The position numbers and the translations under genes are program-made. A stretch of DNA of 64,000 nucleotides, taken from contig NZ_CP026115.2 of the NCBI RefSeq assembly GCF_009883635.2, positions 868,001 through 932,000 of the forward strand, read 5' to 3'. The notes beneath the pieces are model-generated. The model had not been told where the DNA came from. It did not search any database and saw only the letters and a list, made by a program, of their open reading frames with translations. The stretch comes from Pseudomonas putida (GTDB taxonomy: Bacteria > Pseudomonadota > Gammaproteobacteria > Pseudomonadales > Pseudomonadaceae). Shown here one piece after another: positions 38,263-46,825 of this stretch (position 1 is the first letter of the stretch; each line of letters starts with the position of its first letter).

Positions 38263-40101
38263 TCAATCCCCCACCAGACTAAACCTGTTCCGCCCCCCTC
38301 GCTTGGCCTCATACATCGCCTTGTCCGCCAACGCCAAAGCCTCCTCGGCACTCTGCGGGTCATGCCCGGACAAATTCAGATAAACCCCGATACTGGCCCC
38401 CACAGCCACTTCGGCCCCTTCTACCGCAACCGGCGCCGACAGCACGTCGCACAACTTGCGCGCAATATCCCGGGCTGATGCCTGGTTGGCCACGGCCTGG
38501 GCGATGACCACGAACTCGTCCCCGGCCAGCCTGGCCACCGTGTCGTCCGCGCGCATGATCGCCAGCATTCGCCCCGCAGCAGCCTGCAACACGGCATCAC
38601 CCGCCTCGTGGCCATGCTGGTCGTTAACTTGCTTGAAGCCATCCAGGTCGATGAAGAACAAGGCAAACGCAGCCCGCTGCTGCAGGGCGAAATCCAGCTC
38701 TTCATGCAACGCCGCGCGGTTGGGCAGGCCGGTAAGCGGGTCGAGGGTGGCCTGGTCGAGCAGGGTCTTTTCCTTGCGCTTGCGCTCGGTCACGTCCAGC
38801 GACATGACGAAAAAGCCCTCGACCTTGCCGTTGCGGATATCCGGCACATAGGACGCGTGCCAGATCCGCGAGTCGTCGGGGCTGTAACGCACGTTGTCAG
38901 CTTCCACCCGCTCGCCGGCCAATGCCTTGTGAAAGCACGGCAGCAGCTGCTGGTAGACGTCCGCCGGCAGCACATCCTGCACCTTGCGGCCTTTGAGCTG
39001 GGTCGGTTCGACGCCGAAGATCTGCCGGTACACGGCATTGTTGAAGCGGTATTCGAGGTTGGTGCCGATCTGCGCGATCAGCACCGGGATATTGTCGGCG
39101 ATGGCCTGCAGGGTTTCCTGGCTACGTGCCAGCTCTTCGGTGCGCTGCGCCACCTGCTGCTCCAGGGTCGCCTGGTAGCGCTGCAGTTGCTGCTGGCGGC
39201 GCTTGCGTTCGCTGACGTCACGCACGAACACGACCAGCTGCTCGGTAACGCCGTGCGCGTCGCGCAGTGCCGACACGCTCAGCTCGCTCCACAGTGCGTC
39301 ATTGCCGGGGGTGACCAGCCGCACTTCGATGACCAGCGAATCCAGCTCGCCGGCAACGATCTGCTGCCAGGGCTCGTCCAGCTTGGCCAGGTCCTGTGGG
39401 TCGATCAGCTCGCCAAGCCGGGTCAGCACCAACCACTCCCGGGCCCTGCCCAGCAACTGGCAGAATTCCCGGTTGGGCTCAAGGATGCGCCCGTCAAGAT
39501 CGACCAAGGCCTTGCTCGTCGGGCTGTTGTCGAACACCCGGTGGAAACGCGCCTCGGAGGATATCAAAGCGCCCTGCTCCGCCTGCTGCAGCGCGCTGCC
39601 CGAGTCAATGGCCAGGCTGCGGTGGAGCATCTCGCGCTCGACGATCCGCGCCAGGTCGCGCAGGTGCGCCAACTCGGTTTCCGACACCTGGCGGGGCCGG
39701 GTGTCCAGCACACACAGGGTGCCCACGGTCAGCTCGCCGGCAAAACGCAGCGGCACGCCGGCATAGAAACGGATGCGCGGCCCGCCGGTCACCAGCGGGT
39801 TGTCCTCGAAACGCGGATCGGCGCAGGCATCCGGGATCACCAGGATGTCTTCGGCATGCAGGGCATGGGCACAGAACGCCACATCGCGCGTGGTTTCGGC
39901 AACCTCCACGCCCTGGCGCGACTTGAACCACTGGCGGTTCATGTCGACCAGCGATACCAATGCCATGGGTACATCGAGCAGCACACTGGCTAACCGGGTG
40001 ATGCGGTCGAAGGTTTCTTCGGCCGGGGTATCGAGGATGTTCAGGCTCTCGAGGAAACACAGGCGGGCTGCTTCGTTGAGAGGCGATGGGGCAATTTGCA
40101 T
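38263..40101 (-). CDS. GAF-PAS-PAS-GGDEF diguanylate cyclase
   Basis: 612 aa from ATG 40101 (MQIAPSPLNEAARLCFLESLNILDTPAEE); the frame extends 30 codons further to a TTG, but the GAF-family N-terminus starts here. GAF lies at about 20-165, two PAS domains at about 185-300 and 320-430, and GGDEF at about 440-612. The signature is AGDEF (RLAGDEFVVIA), a variant that is often active, with an RADD I-site 5 residues earlier. No EAL domain and no membrane segment. Signal unknown. Divergent from the endonuclease gene. Confidence 0.88.
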   Translation of the reverse strand: MQIAPSPLNEAARLCFLESLNILDTPAEETFDRITRLASVLLDVPMALVSLVDMNRQWFKSRQGVEVAETTRDVAFCAHALHAEDILVIPDACADPRFEDNPLVTGGPRIRFYAGVPLRFAGELTVGTLCVLDTRPRQVSETELAHLRDLARIVEREMLHRSLAIDSGSALQQAEQGALISSEARFHRVFDNSPTSKALVDLDGRILEPNREFCQLLGRAREWLVLTRLGELIDPQDLAKLDEPWQQIVAGELDSLVIEVRLVTPGNDALWSELSVSALRDAHGVTEQLVVFVRDVSERKRRQQQLQRYQATLEQQVAQRTEELARSQETLQAIADNIPVLIAQIGTNLEYRFNNAVYRQIFGVEPTQLKGRKVQDVLPADVYQQLLPCFHKALAGERVEADNVRYSPDDSRIWHASYVPDIRNGKVEGFFVMSLDVTERKRKEKTLLDQATLDPLTGLPNRAALHEELDFALQQRAAFALFFIDLDGFKQVNDQHGHEAGDAVLQAAAGRMLAIMRADDTVARLAGDEFVVIAQAVANQASARDIARKLCDVLSAPVAVEGAEVAVGASIGVYLNLSGHDPQSAEEALALADKAMYEAKRGGRNRFSLVGD

Positions 40102-40195
40102 GACAACTCGCTCGACAAAATCCTGACCCGCAAACGATAGCGGCGCAGCGCTCAAGCGCAAGCCTTTGATCTCTTCTTTCAAATCGCTCAAGCCG

Positions 40196-40201
40196 TATAA
40201 T
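40196..40201 (+). promoter_or_regulatory. Possible -10 box of the endonuclease gene
   Basis: TATAAT lies 32 bp before the ATG at 40234. No good -35 is evident at 17 bp, so this is only a partial match. Confidence 0.3.
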
Positions 40202-40233
40202 CGCGTTTTTTTGTAAGCCTAAGACGTATTTTC

Positions 40234-41190
40234 ATGAAGAAACTGCTTTGCGCCGTCGCCCTCGCCTTCGCCGCCATCCCCGCCGCCTTCGCCACCCCAC
40301 CCGCCACCTTCACCGAAGCCAAGGTGGTCGCCAAACAGAAGATCTACCTCGACCAGGGCAACAGCGCCATGGGCGAGTTGTACTGTGGCTGCAAGTGGAC
40401 CTGGGTCGGCAAGTCCGGCGGCCGGGTCGACCTGAAATCCTGTGGTTATGAAACCCGCAAGCTGCAGACCCGCGCCGAGCGTACCGAGTGGGAGCACATC
40501 GTCCCGGCCTGGACCTTCGGCCACCAGCGCCAGTGCTGGCAGAACGGCGGGCGCGAGCAGTGCGTCGACAGCGACCCGACCTTCCGCGCCATGGAGGCCG
40601 ACCTGTTCAACCTCTACCCGTCCGTGGGCGAAGTGAACGGTGACCGCAGCAACTTCAACTACGGCATGGTCTCTGGCGTTGCGCCGCAGTACGGCCAGTG
40701 CACCACCAAGATCGACTTCCAGCAGAAAACCGCCGAGCCACGCGACGAGGTGAAGGGGCTGGTGGCACGCACCACGTTCTACATGTTCGATCGCTACAAG
40801 CTAAGCATGTCGCGCCAGCAGCAACAGGTGCTGATGGCCTGGGACAAGCAGCATCCGGTGACGGCCTGGGAGAAGCAGCGTGACCAGCGGATTGCTGCGA
40901 TCATGGGGCACAACAACCCGTTCGTGACCGGTGAGCGCAAGTGGGCGTTGGGGTATACGCCGCAGGGTGCGGCTGTGGTGCCGACCACAGCAGTGAAAGA
41001 GGCGGCCAAGCCGACACTGGCCAGTACGGCAGCAAGCGGTGCGGTGCTAGGTAACCGCAATAGCCATGTGTATCACCTGGCCAGTGGTTGCCCGGGGTAC
41101 AGCCAGGTTTCGCAGAAGAACCAGGTGGCGTTTGGCAGTGAGGCCGAGGCGATGGCGGCGGGGTATCGCAAGGCGGGGAACTGCAAGTAA
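40234..41190 (+). CDS. Secreted endonuclease I (EndA/NucM-like) with C-terminal Cys/His domain
   Basis: 318 aa. Signal peptide about 1-20 (KKLLCAVALAFAAIPAAFA). The endonuclease I core (about 25-225) includes the His-Me/beta-beta-alpha type motif RTEWEHIVPAWTFG and FRAMEADLFNLYPSVGEVNGDRSNFNY. The last 50 residues (NRNSHVYHLASGCPGYSQVSQKNQVAFGSEAEAMAAGYRKAGNC) resemble the Ada-type metal-binding module seen after some nucleases. It is expected in the periplasm or outside, degrading DNA. It is a single gene, divergent from the GGDEF gene. Confidence 0.9.
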   Translation: MKKLLCAVALAFAAIPAAFATPPATFTEAKVVAKQKIYLDQGNSAMGELYCGCKWTWVGKSGGRVDLKSCGYETRKLQTRAERTEWEHIVPAWTFGHQRQCWQNGGREQCVDSDPTFRAMEADLFNLYPSVGEVNGDRSNFNYGMVSGVAPQYGQCTTKIDFQQKTAEPRDEVKGLVARTTFYMFDRYKLSMSRQQQQVLMAWDKQHPVTAWEKQRDQRIAAIMGHNNPFVTGERKWALGYTPQGAAVVPTTAVKEAAKPTLASTAASGAVLGNRNSHVYHLASGCPGYSQVSQKNQVAFGSEAEAMAAGYRKAGNCK

Positions 41191-41242
41191 GGGTGTGGGG
41201 GTTGTGTGAGGGCTGGCAATTGCCTGCCGCAACAGTTGCAGC

Positions 41243-41287
41243 GCCTTTGAGATCGAGCGCCGCCCGCGCGGCGCTCGATCTCCCAGG
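41243..41287. repeat. Short palindrome of the second repeat family
   Basis: GAGATCGAGCGCCGC-CCGC-GCGGCGCTCGATCTC shares the arm ends of the element at 37966-38215 but lacks its middle. It lies between the convergent endonuclease and pvdP genes and may also act as a terminator hairpin. Confidence 0.75.
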
Positions 41288-41330
41288 CGCTGAACCTGTC
41301 ATGGCGAGCACCTGCAAGCCATCAAGCAAC

Positions 41331-42965
41331 CTAAACCGACCCCTCCGGCAACTTCATATGCCGCGCATACCAAGGCCTGCGCGGCGTCCGCCGCAGCAGG
41401 TCGCCAACATCCCGCTCACCACTGAAGGCAATGCGCAACGCCAGCTTCATCGCTTCGACCTCCATCTCCCCAGCACCGCCCCCGGCATCGGAAATCCCCC
41501 CACACCCATGGGTCATCGGCCCAAGCCAAGGGTCGCCAACCTGCACCCAACGCCCCGGCGCAAACCACGACACACCATTGACCTCACGCCGCTGCACTTC
41601 CCCCGGGTGGGCGCGCTCGTGGGCCCGGTACCAGTCCTCGATGCGGTCGTCGATCCAGCCATGGAAACGCCAGAACACCGGATTCACATGGGACGAGAAC
41701 GGGTCGCCAAGGAAGTCGTTTTCCTCACGGAACCAGCGTGCCGCGTAGTCCGTCTGCTCGCGGTCACCCATAACCGGCATGCCGTTGGACGGGTCGCGGG
41801 TGACCGTGGCCCAACGTATGTGTAGCCAGTCGTGAATGTTCATCTCCACTTCCGAACCGAACTGCCCCAGGGTCAGGCGGCTGAGGTAGTCCGGGTCCTG
41901 GTATTGCGATTCCCAGACCTGGAAATTGCTGAAGAAAGTCTCCGCCGCCTTGACGCCATGCAGCCACTGGCTCAGCTCTTCATCATCTGCCGCGACCCAG
42001 GCCGGCGGCACCGAGTTGCCGTCATGGTTTTCCTGATAGCGGATGAACCCCAACCGGTCGTATTCGAGCTGCGGCGACGGCAGCGGCAGCTGTGTCCAGT
42101 TCGGCAGGTCAGGCTGCAGGCCGCGGGCGTGCCCCAGCATGTGCCGGTGCATGAAGAAGAAATCCTCGCCCGAACCATTGAGGTGCTTGCGCCGCCCACG
42201 TGCGCCACGCTCGGCGTCACGCGGGCCAGGTTGCCAGCCGGCACCGCGCAGGCCATCCCGCTTGTGATCGTCCAGGCGATGCCACTTGTCGCGGGTGGCA
42301 TGCCACACCTGGTGGAACAGGCGGTGCTCGGGGGAGTTCAGCCAGGCCATCAGCGCCGGCGCCAGCGGCGTGACCTGGCGTGCCTCGGGGAAAGCGCGTT
42401 TGCTGGCGACGAAGTGGTTGTCCGGCTCAGTGCTCAACAAAGGCCGGTCGATGCGGCGGATGCGCCCGGTCAGGGTGCCCGTGCCAGCGTTGCCCCAAGA
42501 GGCCCAGACCTCATCAAGGGTCGCCTCCAGCTCATGGCTGGGCGCCGACGCCCCAACCGGCACCAGACGCCAGCGAACCTTGCCGGCATCGGCGGCGACC
42601 AGCTCGCCGAGCACGCGGTAGTGCGGCGGCTCACTGCCGCGCAGGCGCTCAGCCACGTCGACAAAACCACGCAGCGAGCGACCCGTCGGGCCGACATCGA
42701 GCAGCATCTGCACCCCTTCCAAGGGCAGGCCGTCCAGGCCAGCCTCGGCGCCACTGAAGCGCACATCCCAGATGCCGCGCAGCTTGTCACCGATGCGCAC
42801 GCCCGCACCGGCGGCGGCCTCGACCGTGGCCTCGCCGGGGGTCTCGACCTCGTCTTTCTTGAGTTTCTCGTCGTGGTCTGCCGGCTGGCGCGCATACCAC
42901 GCTGCCGACCCCGCCGCACCGGCTACCGCCAGCCCCACCATGAACCCACGCCTGGAAAACCTCAT
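41331..42965 (-). CDS. pvdP: Pyoverdine chromophore tyrosinase
   Basis: 544 aa from ATG 42965, the length of P. aeruginosa PvdP. A GTG 27 bp upstream is open but would lie only about 8 nt after the transcription start predicted from the PvdS box, so it is rejected. Twin-arginine signal SRRGFMVGLAVAGAAG. A beta-barrel N-terminal part is followed by the copper tyrosinase domain with His clusters: HQVWHATRDKWH, FFFMHRHMLGH, NIHDWLHIRW and FWRFHGW. In the periplasm it oxidises the D-Tyr residue to form the pyoverdine chromophore. Divergent from pvdMNO. Confidence 0.95.
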   Translation of the reverse strand: MRFSRRGFMVGLAVAGAAGSAAWYARQPADHDEKLKKDEVETPGEATVEAAAGAGVRIGDKLRGIWDVRFSGAEAGLDGLPLEGVQMLLDVGPTGRSLRGFVDVAERLRGSEPPHYRVLGELVAADAGKVRWRLVPVGASAPSHELEATLDEVWASWGNAGTGTLTGRIRRIDRPLLSTEPDNHFVASKRAFPEARQVTPLAPALMAWLNSPEHRLFHQVWHATRDKWHRLDDHKRDGLRGAGWQPGPRDAERGARGRRKHLNGSGEDFFFMHRHMLGHARGLQPDLPNWTQLPLPSPQLEYDRLGFIRYQENHDGNSVPPAWVAADDEELSQWLHGVKAAETFFSNFQVWESQYQDPDYLSRLTLGQFGSEVEMNIHDWLHIRWATVTRDPSNGMPVMGDREQTDYAARWFREENDFLGDPFSSHVNPVFWRFHGWIDDRIEDWYRAHERAHPGEVQRREVNGVSWFAPGRWVQVGDPWLGPMTHGCGGISDAGGGAGEMEVEAMKLALRIAFSGERDVGDLLRRTPRRPWYARHMKLPEGSV

Positions 42966-43007
42966 CGCCACATCCGTATCCGTGTCAGCCACGCCTATCG
43001 AGCTAGA

Positions 43008-43031
43008 ACGAGATGCCGCGCGGCAAATTTA
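43008..43031 (-). promoter_or_regulatory. PvdS iron-starvation box of pvdP
   Basis: TAAAT-N16-CGT on the - strand, an exact match to the sigma PvdS consensus, about 40 nt before the pvdP ATG. Predicts expression under iron limitation. Confidence 0.85.
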
Positions 43032-43046
43032 CCGGCAGCACGGCGC

Positions 43047-43070
43047 TAAATTTCCCGCTGTCGCGCTCGT
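43047..43070 (+). promoter_or_regulatory. PvdS iron-starvation box of pvdMNO
   Basis: TAAAT-N16-CGT on the + strand, an exact consensus match ending 72 bp before the pvdM ATG. It is back to back with the pvdP box, 15 bp apart. Confidence 0.85.
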
Positions 43071-43142
43071 CCCTCCGTGACAGGCAAGCCCCGTGATCGC
43101 GGCTGCCGCAACCGCATCGACCCTGCAACCAACGGGATGGCA

Positions 43143-44501
43143 ATGAACACGACACGCTTGCGCAAGGCCCCCTACCTCGCTGCCCTGGCGCTGATCCTCG
43201 CGCTTGCGGGCGCGGCGGCTTGGTACTTCTTCATCTACCAGCCCGCTGGCTACCCGCGCGAGGTGATGAAACATGCCGAAGACCTTCAGGAGCGCATCAT
43301 CTCCTTCGACAGCCACATCACCGTGCCGCTGAACTTCGGCACCGAAGGCAAGGAGGCCGACAAGGATGGCAGCGGCCAGTTCGACCTGGTCAAGGCCGGC
43401 CGCGGCCGGCTCTCCGGTGCGGCGCTGACGATCTTCGGCTGGCCGGAGATCTGGAACGGCGACAACGCGCCCCATCGCCCGACCGCTGCCTTCGTCGACG
43501 AAGCACGCCAGCAGCAGGAGATGCGCTACAAGATCCTTACCGGCATGGTTCGCGACTACCCCAACCAGGTCGCCATCGCCTACACCCCTGCCGACTTCCG
43601 CCGCCTGCACGGCGAAGGCAAGTTCGCGATCTTCCTCAGCATGCTCAATGCCTACCCGCTGGGCCACGACCTCAATGCCCTGGACACCTGGGCCGCCCGC
43701 GGCATGCGCATGTTCGGCTTCAGCTACGTGGGCAACAACGCCTGGGCCGACTCTTCGCGCCCGCTGCCGTTCCTCAACGACACCCCCGACGCCTTCGGTG
43801 GCCTGTCGCCGCTGGGTGAGCAGGCCGTGGGCCGGCTCAACGACCTTGGCGTGATCATCGACGTGTCGCAGATGTCCACCCTGGCCCTGGAAGACGTTGC
43901 CCGCCTGAGCCGCGCGCCGATGGTCGCCTCCCACTCCGCACCGCGTGCGCTGGTGGACATCCCGCGCAACCTCAGCGACCACGAGCTGCAGGCGATCAAG
44001 CACAGCGGCGGCGTGGTGCAGGTAGTGGGCTTCCCGGCCTACCTCAAGCCCCTGAGCCAGGGCACCCTGGACAAGCTCAATGCCCTGCGCAAGCGCTTCG
44101 ACCTGCAACCGCTGAACGGTCTGGCCAACGCCTTGATGCCGGGTGATGCGATCATCTCCATCTGGCCCGAGAAGAAGTTCGGCGAGTACGCCAGCGCGCT
44201 CTACGCCATCCTCGACGAAGAGCCCCGCGCCACGGTCAAGGACATGGTCGACGCCATCGACTATACGGTGCGCAAGATCGGCATCGACCATGTCGGCATC
44301 GCCTCCGACTTCAACGACGGTGGCGGCGTCACCGGCTGGATGAACGTCGGTGAGTCGCGCAACGTCACCGCCGAGCTGATCCAGCGCGGCTACTCCGATG
44401 CCGACATCGCCAAGCTGTGGGGCGGGAACTTCCTGCGTGTGTGGGAAGAAGTGCAGCGCCTGGCCAAGCCCGGTGCCAACACGCAAGCGGAGCGTGGTTG
44501 A
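43143..44501 (+). CDS. pvdM: Pyoverdine maturation protein, dipeptidase family
   Basis: 452 aa from ATG 43143 (MNTTRLRKAP); an upstream in-frame stretch from 43077 would start at the predicted transcription start and is rejected. An N-terminal signal anchor (about 8-30, LAALALILALAGAAAWYFF) precedes a membrane (renal) dipeptidase-like domain: RIISFDSHITVPLNF, MVASHSAPRAL, KIGIDHVGIASDFNDG. PvdM is a periplasmic protein needed for PvdP-dependent ferribactin oxidation; its own chemistry is unsettled. First gene of pvdMNO, 1-bp overlap with pvdN. Confidence 0.94.
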   Translation: MNTTRLRKAPYLAALALILALAGAAAWYFFIYQPAGYPREVMKHAEDLQERIISFDSHITVPLNFGTEGKEADKDGSGQFDLVKAGRGRLSGAALTIFGWPEIWNGDNAPHRPTAAFVDEARQQQEMRYKILTGMVRDYPNQVAIAYTPADFRRLHGEGKFAIFLSMLNAYPLGHDLNALDTWAARGMRMFGFSYVGNNAWADSSRPLPFLNDTPDAFGGLSPLGEQAVGRLNDLGVIIDVSQMSTLALEDVARLSRAPMVASHSAPRALVDIPRNLSDHELQAIKHSGGVVQVVGFPAYLKPLSQGTLDKLNALRKRFDLQPLNGLANALMPGDAIISIWPEKKFGEYASALYAILDEEPRATVKDMVDAIDYTVRKIGIDHVGIASDFNDGGGVTGWMNVGESRNVTAELIQRGYSDADIAKLWGGNFLRVWEEVQRLAKPGANTQAERG

Positions 44502-45790
44502 TGAACGACCGTCGCCGCTTTCTCAAGCAGGCTGGCCTGCTCGCCGCCGCCCTGCCCTTGACCGGCAGCTTTGCCCAGACCGCACTGGCAGCCGCGCCTG
44601 CGGCGAAACCCGGCCAGGGCAAATGGCAAGCCCTGCGCCAGCAGTTCGACCTGGATCCGGCCTACCTGCACTTCTGCAATTTCCTGCTGGCCTCCCACCC
44701 CCGTGTGGTCAGCGAGGCCATCGCCCGCTTCCGCGCGCGGCTGGACCAGAACCCGGGCGAAATGGTCGACTGGGACCGCGAAGAACTCTGGGGTTATGAA
44801 AATGACGTGCGCGCCTGGGCCGGTCGCTACTTCGGCGTGCAACCAGGCCAGGTGGCCCTGACCGGCAGCACCACCGAAGGTTTGTCGATGATCTACGGCG
44901 GCCTGCAGGTGGCGCCGGGCAAGGAGATCCTGGTCAGCGCCCACGAGCACTACTCCACCAACACCCGCCTCGAATACCGCGAGCAGATGATGGGCACCCG
45001 AGTGCGCCGTGTGGCGCTGTTCAAAGACCCGCAGCTGGCCTCGGTGGACGAGATGCTGGGCAATATCCGCCAGGCCATCCGCCCCGAAACCCGCGTGCTG
45101 GGCATGACCTGGGTGCAGTCCGGCAGCGGCGTCAAGCTGCCGATCCGCGAAGTCGGCGAACTGGTGAAAACCGTCAACCAAAGCCGCGACGAGCAGGACC
45201 GGATCATCTACGTGGTCGACGGCGTGCACGGCTTCGGCATCGAGGACGTAACCTTCGCCGACTTCAACTGCGACTATTTCATCGCCGGTACCCACAAGTG
45301 GCTGTTCGGCCCACGCGGCACCGGCGTGATCATCGCCCGCGAAGAAAAGCCGCAGCCGTACCTGGTGCCCAGCTTGCCGACCTTCACCAAGGGCGAGAAC
45401 TTCGGCACCTTGATGACCCCCGGCGGCTACCACGCCTTCGACCACCGCCTGGCCCTGGGCAAGGCGTTCGAACTACACCTGCAACTGGGCAAGGCCGATG
45501 TCCAGGCCCGCGTGCACCAGCTCAACGACTACCTCAAGCAGCGCCTCGCCGAGCACACCAAGGTGCAGATGGTGACGCCACGCAGCAGCCAGCTGTCCGC
45601 AGGCTTCACCTTCTTCCGCGTCGAAGGCCGCGATTGTGACGCCGTCGCCCGCCACCTGATGGCCAACAAGGTGATCAGCGACGCCGTGGACCGTGACGTC
45701 GGCCCAGTGGTGCGCCTGGCCCCGAGCCTGCTCAACGACGAAGCCGAAATCGACCGGGTGATGGCCATCCTCACCCCGCAACTCGCCTGA
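44501..45790 (+). CDS. pvdN: Periplasmic PLP enzyme modifying the pyoverdine glutamate side chain
   Basis: 429 aa. The ATG overlaps the pvdM TGA (TGATG). Twin-arginine signal NDRRRFLKQAGLLAAALPLTG. Aminotransferase class V fold with the PLP lysine in FIAGTHKWLFGPRGTG (about residue 266) and YVVDGVHGFGIEDV for the PLP aspartate. PvdN converts the N-terminal glutamate of the siderophore to succinamide in the periplasm. Second gene of the operon, 25 bp before pvdO. Confidence 0.95.
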   Translation: MNDRRRFLKQAGLLAAALPLTGSFAQTALAAAPAAKPGQGKWQALRQQFDLDPAYLHFCNFLLASHPRVVSEAIARFRARLDQNPGEMVDWDREELWGYENDVRAWAGRYFGVQPGQVALTGSTTEGLSMIYGGLQVAPGKEILVSAHEHYSTNTRLEYREQMMGTRVRRVALFKDPQLASVDEMLGNIRQAIRPETRVLGMTWVQSGSGVKLPIREVGELVKTVNQSRDEQDRIIYVVDGVHGFGIEDVTFADFNCDYFIAGTHKWLFGPRGTGVIIAREEKPQPYLVPSLPTFTKGENFGTLMTPGGYHAFDHRLALGKAFELHLQLGKADVQARVHQLNDYLKQRLAEHTKVQMVTPRSSQLSAGFTFFRVEGRDCDAVARHLMANKVISDAVDRDVGPVVRLAPSLLNDEAEIDRVMAILTPQLA

Positions 45791-45815
45791 CCTTTTGCCT
45801 TTCAAGAGAACCGCC

Positions 45816-46670
45816 ATGCACATGTTCAAGCCCCTGGCCCTGGTGGCCGCCCTGCTCGCCAGCGCCCCGGCCTTCGCCGCCGACGCGCACGCACCTGGCA
45901 AGACGTTCAAGGACTGCAAGGATTGCCCCGAGATGGTCGTGCTGCCCGCCGGCAGTTTCACCATGGGCGTACCCGATGACGAAGTCGGCCGCCAGCCGGA
46001 CGAAGGCCCGATGCACACCGTGACCTTTGCCAAGCCCTTCGCCATCAGCCAGTTCCAGGTGCAGGCCAAACAGCTGCAGGCCTGGCAGCGCGACGCCAAG
46101 GTCACCCTCCCCGACGGCGACGACCGCCCGGGCCGGCGTTGCACCAACGGCAAGCCCAGCTACCCGCAAGGCCCCGACCAGCCGGCGGTGTGCATCAGCT
46201 ACGACGAGGTCAAGGCCTACGTCGCCTGGCTGTCGAAGAAGACCGGCAAGCACTACCGCATGCTCAGCGAAGCCGAGCGCGAATACGGTGCCCGCGCAGG
46301 CACCAGCGGCCCGTTCCCGTTCCCCTTCGATGAAGGCAAGGAATACAGCATCGCCAAGCATGCCAACACCTATGGCGCCGCCGACGGCTACAACTACACC
46401 TCGCCCGCCGGCAGCTTCCCGGCCAACGCCTTCGGCCTGTACGACATGCATGGCAACGTCTACGAATGGGTCGCCGACTGCATGCACGACAATTACGTCG
46501 GCGCCCCCAGCGACGGCAGCGCCTGGATGGAAGCGAGCTGCGAGTACAACCACATCCGTGGCAATGATTACAGCGAAGCGCCGGTGTTCTCCCGCTCCGG
46601 CAACCGCAACTACCGCGAACCCTACGTGCGCGGCGACTGGCTGGGCTTCCGGGTAGCCCGCGAGCTCTGA
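45816..46670 (+). CDS. pvdO: Dihydropyoverdine oxidase, FGE-sulfatase family
   Basis: 284 aa from ATG 45816 (MHMFKPLALVAALLASAPAFAA, a Sec signal of about 21 aa). FGE-sulfatase/SUMF1 fold: FKDCKDCPEMVVLPAGSFTMGVPDDE, YRMLSEAEREYGARAG, FGLYDMHGNVYEWVADCMHDNY and the C-terminal WLGFRVARE. PvdO acts in the periplasm on the final oxidation step of the chromophore. Last gene before a hairpin and the pvdE promoter. Confidence 0.95.
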   Translation: MHMFKPLALVAALLASAPAFAADAHAPGKTFKDCKDCPEMVVLPAGSFTMGVPDDEVGRQPDEGPMHTVTFAKPFAISQFQVQAKQLQAWQRDAKVTLPDGDDRPGRRCTNGKPSYPQGPDQPAVCISYDEVKAYVAWLSKKTGKHYRMLSEAEREYGARAGTSGPFPFPFDEGKEYSIAKHANTYGAADGYNYTSPAGSFPANAFGLYDMHGNVYEWVADCMHDNYVGAPSDGSAWMEASCEYNHIRGNDYSEAPVFSRSGNRNYREPYVRGDWLGFRVAREL

Positions 46671-46693
46671 AGCGCGCGCCGCCAGCTCCACCT

Positions 46694-46714
46694 GCCCAGG
46701 CCCACGGCCTGGGC
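46694..46714. repeat. Hairpin between pvdO and pvdE
   Basis: GCCCAGGCC-CAC-GGCCTGGGC, 9-bp perfect stem, 23 bp after the pvdO stop and just upstream of the pvdE iron-starvation box. There is no U-tract, so it may attenuate or stabilise more than terminate. Confidence 0.6.
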
Positions 46715-46718
46715 CTCC

Positions 46719-46742
46719 TAAATAAGAACACTTCTCGAACGT
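46719..46742 (+). promoter_or_regulatory. PvdS iron-starvation box of pvdE
   Basis: TAAAT-N16-CGT, exact consensus, 83 bp before the pvdE ATG. It gives pvdE (and possibly fpvA) an independent iron-starvation promoter. Confidence 0.85.
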
Positions 46743-46825
46743 CTTCCTCACAGGGCAAAGGCCCGCACGGCGCCTGCCCCGCACAGCGCCCCAAAGCGCA
46801 TCCGCGCATCCACCAGGAACTCAGC

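Noticed and set aside
43077..43142. Longer PvdM N-terminus from 43077
   Set aside because: It would begin at or before the transcription start predicted by the PvdS box and lacks a ribosome binding site.
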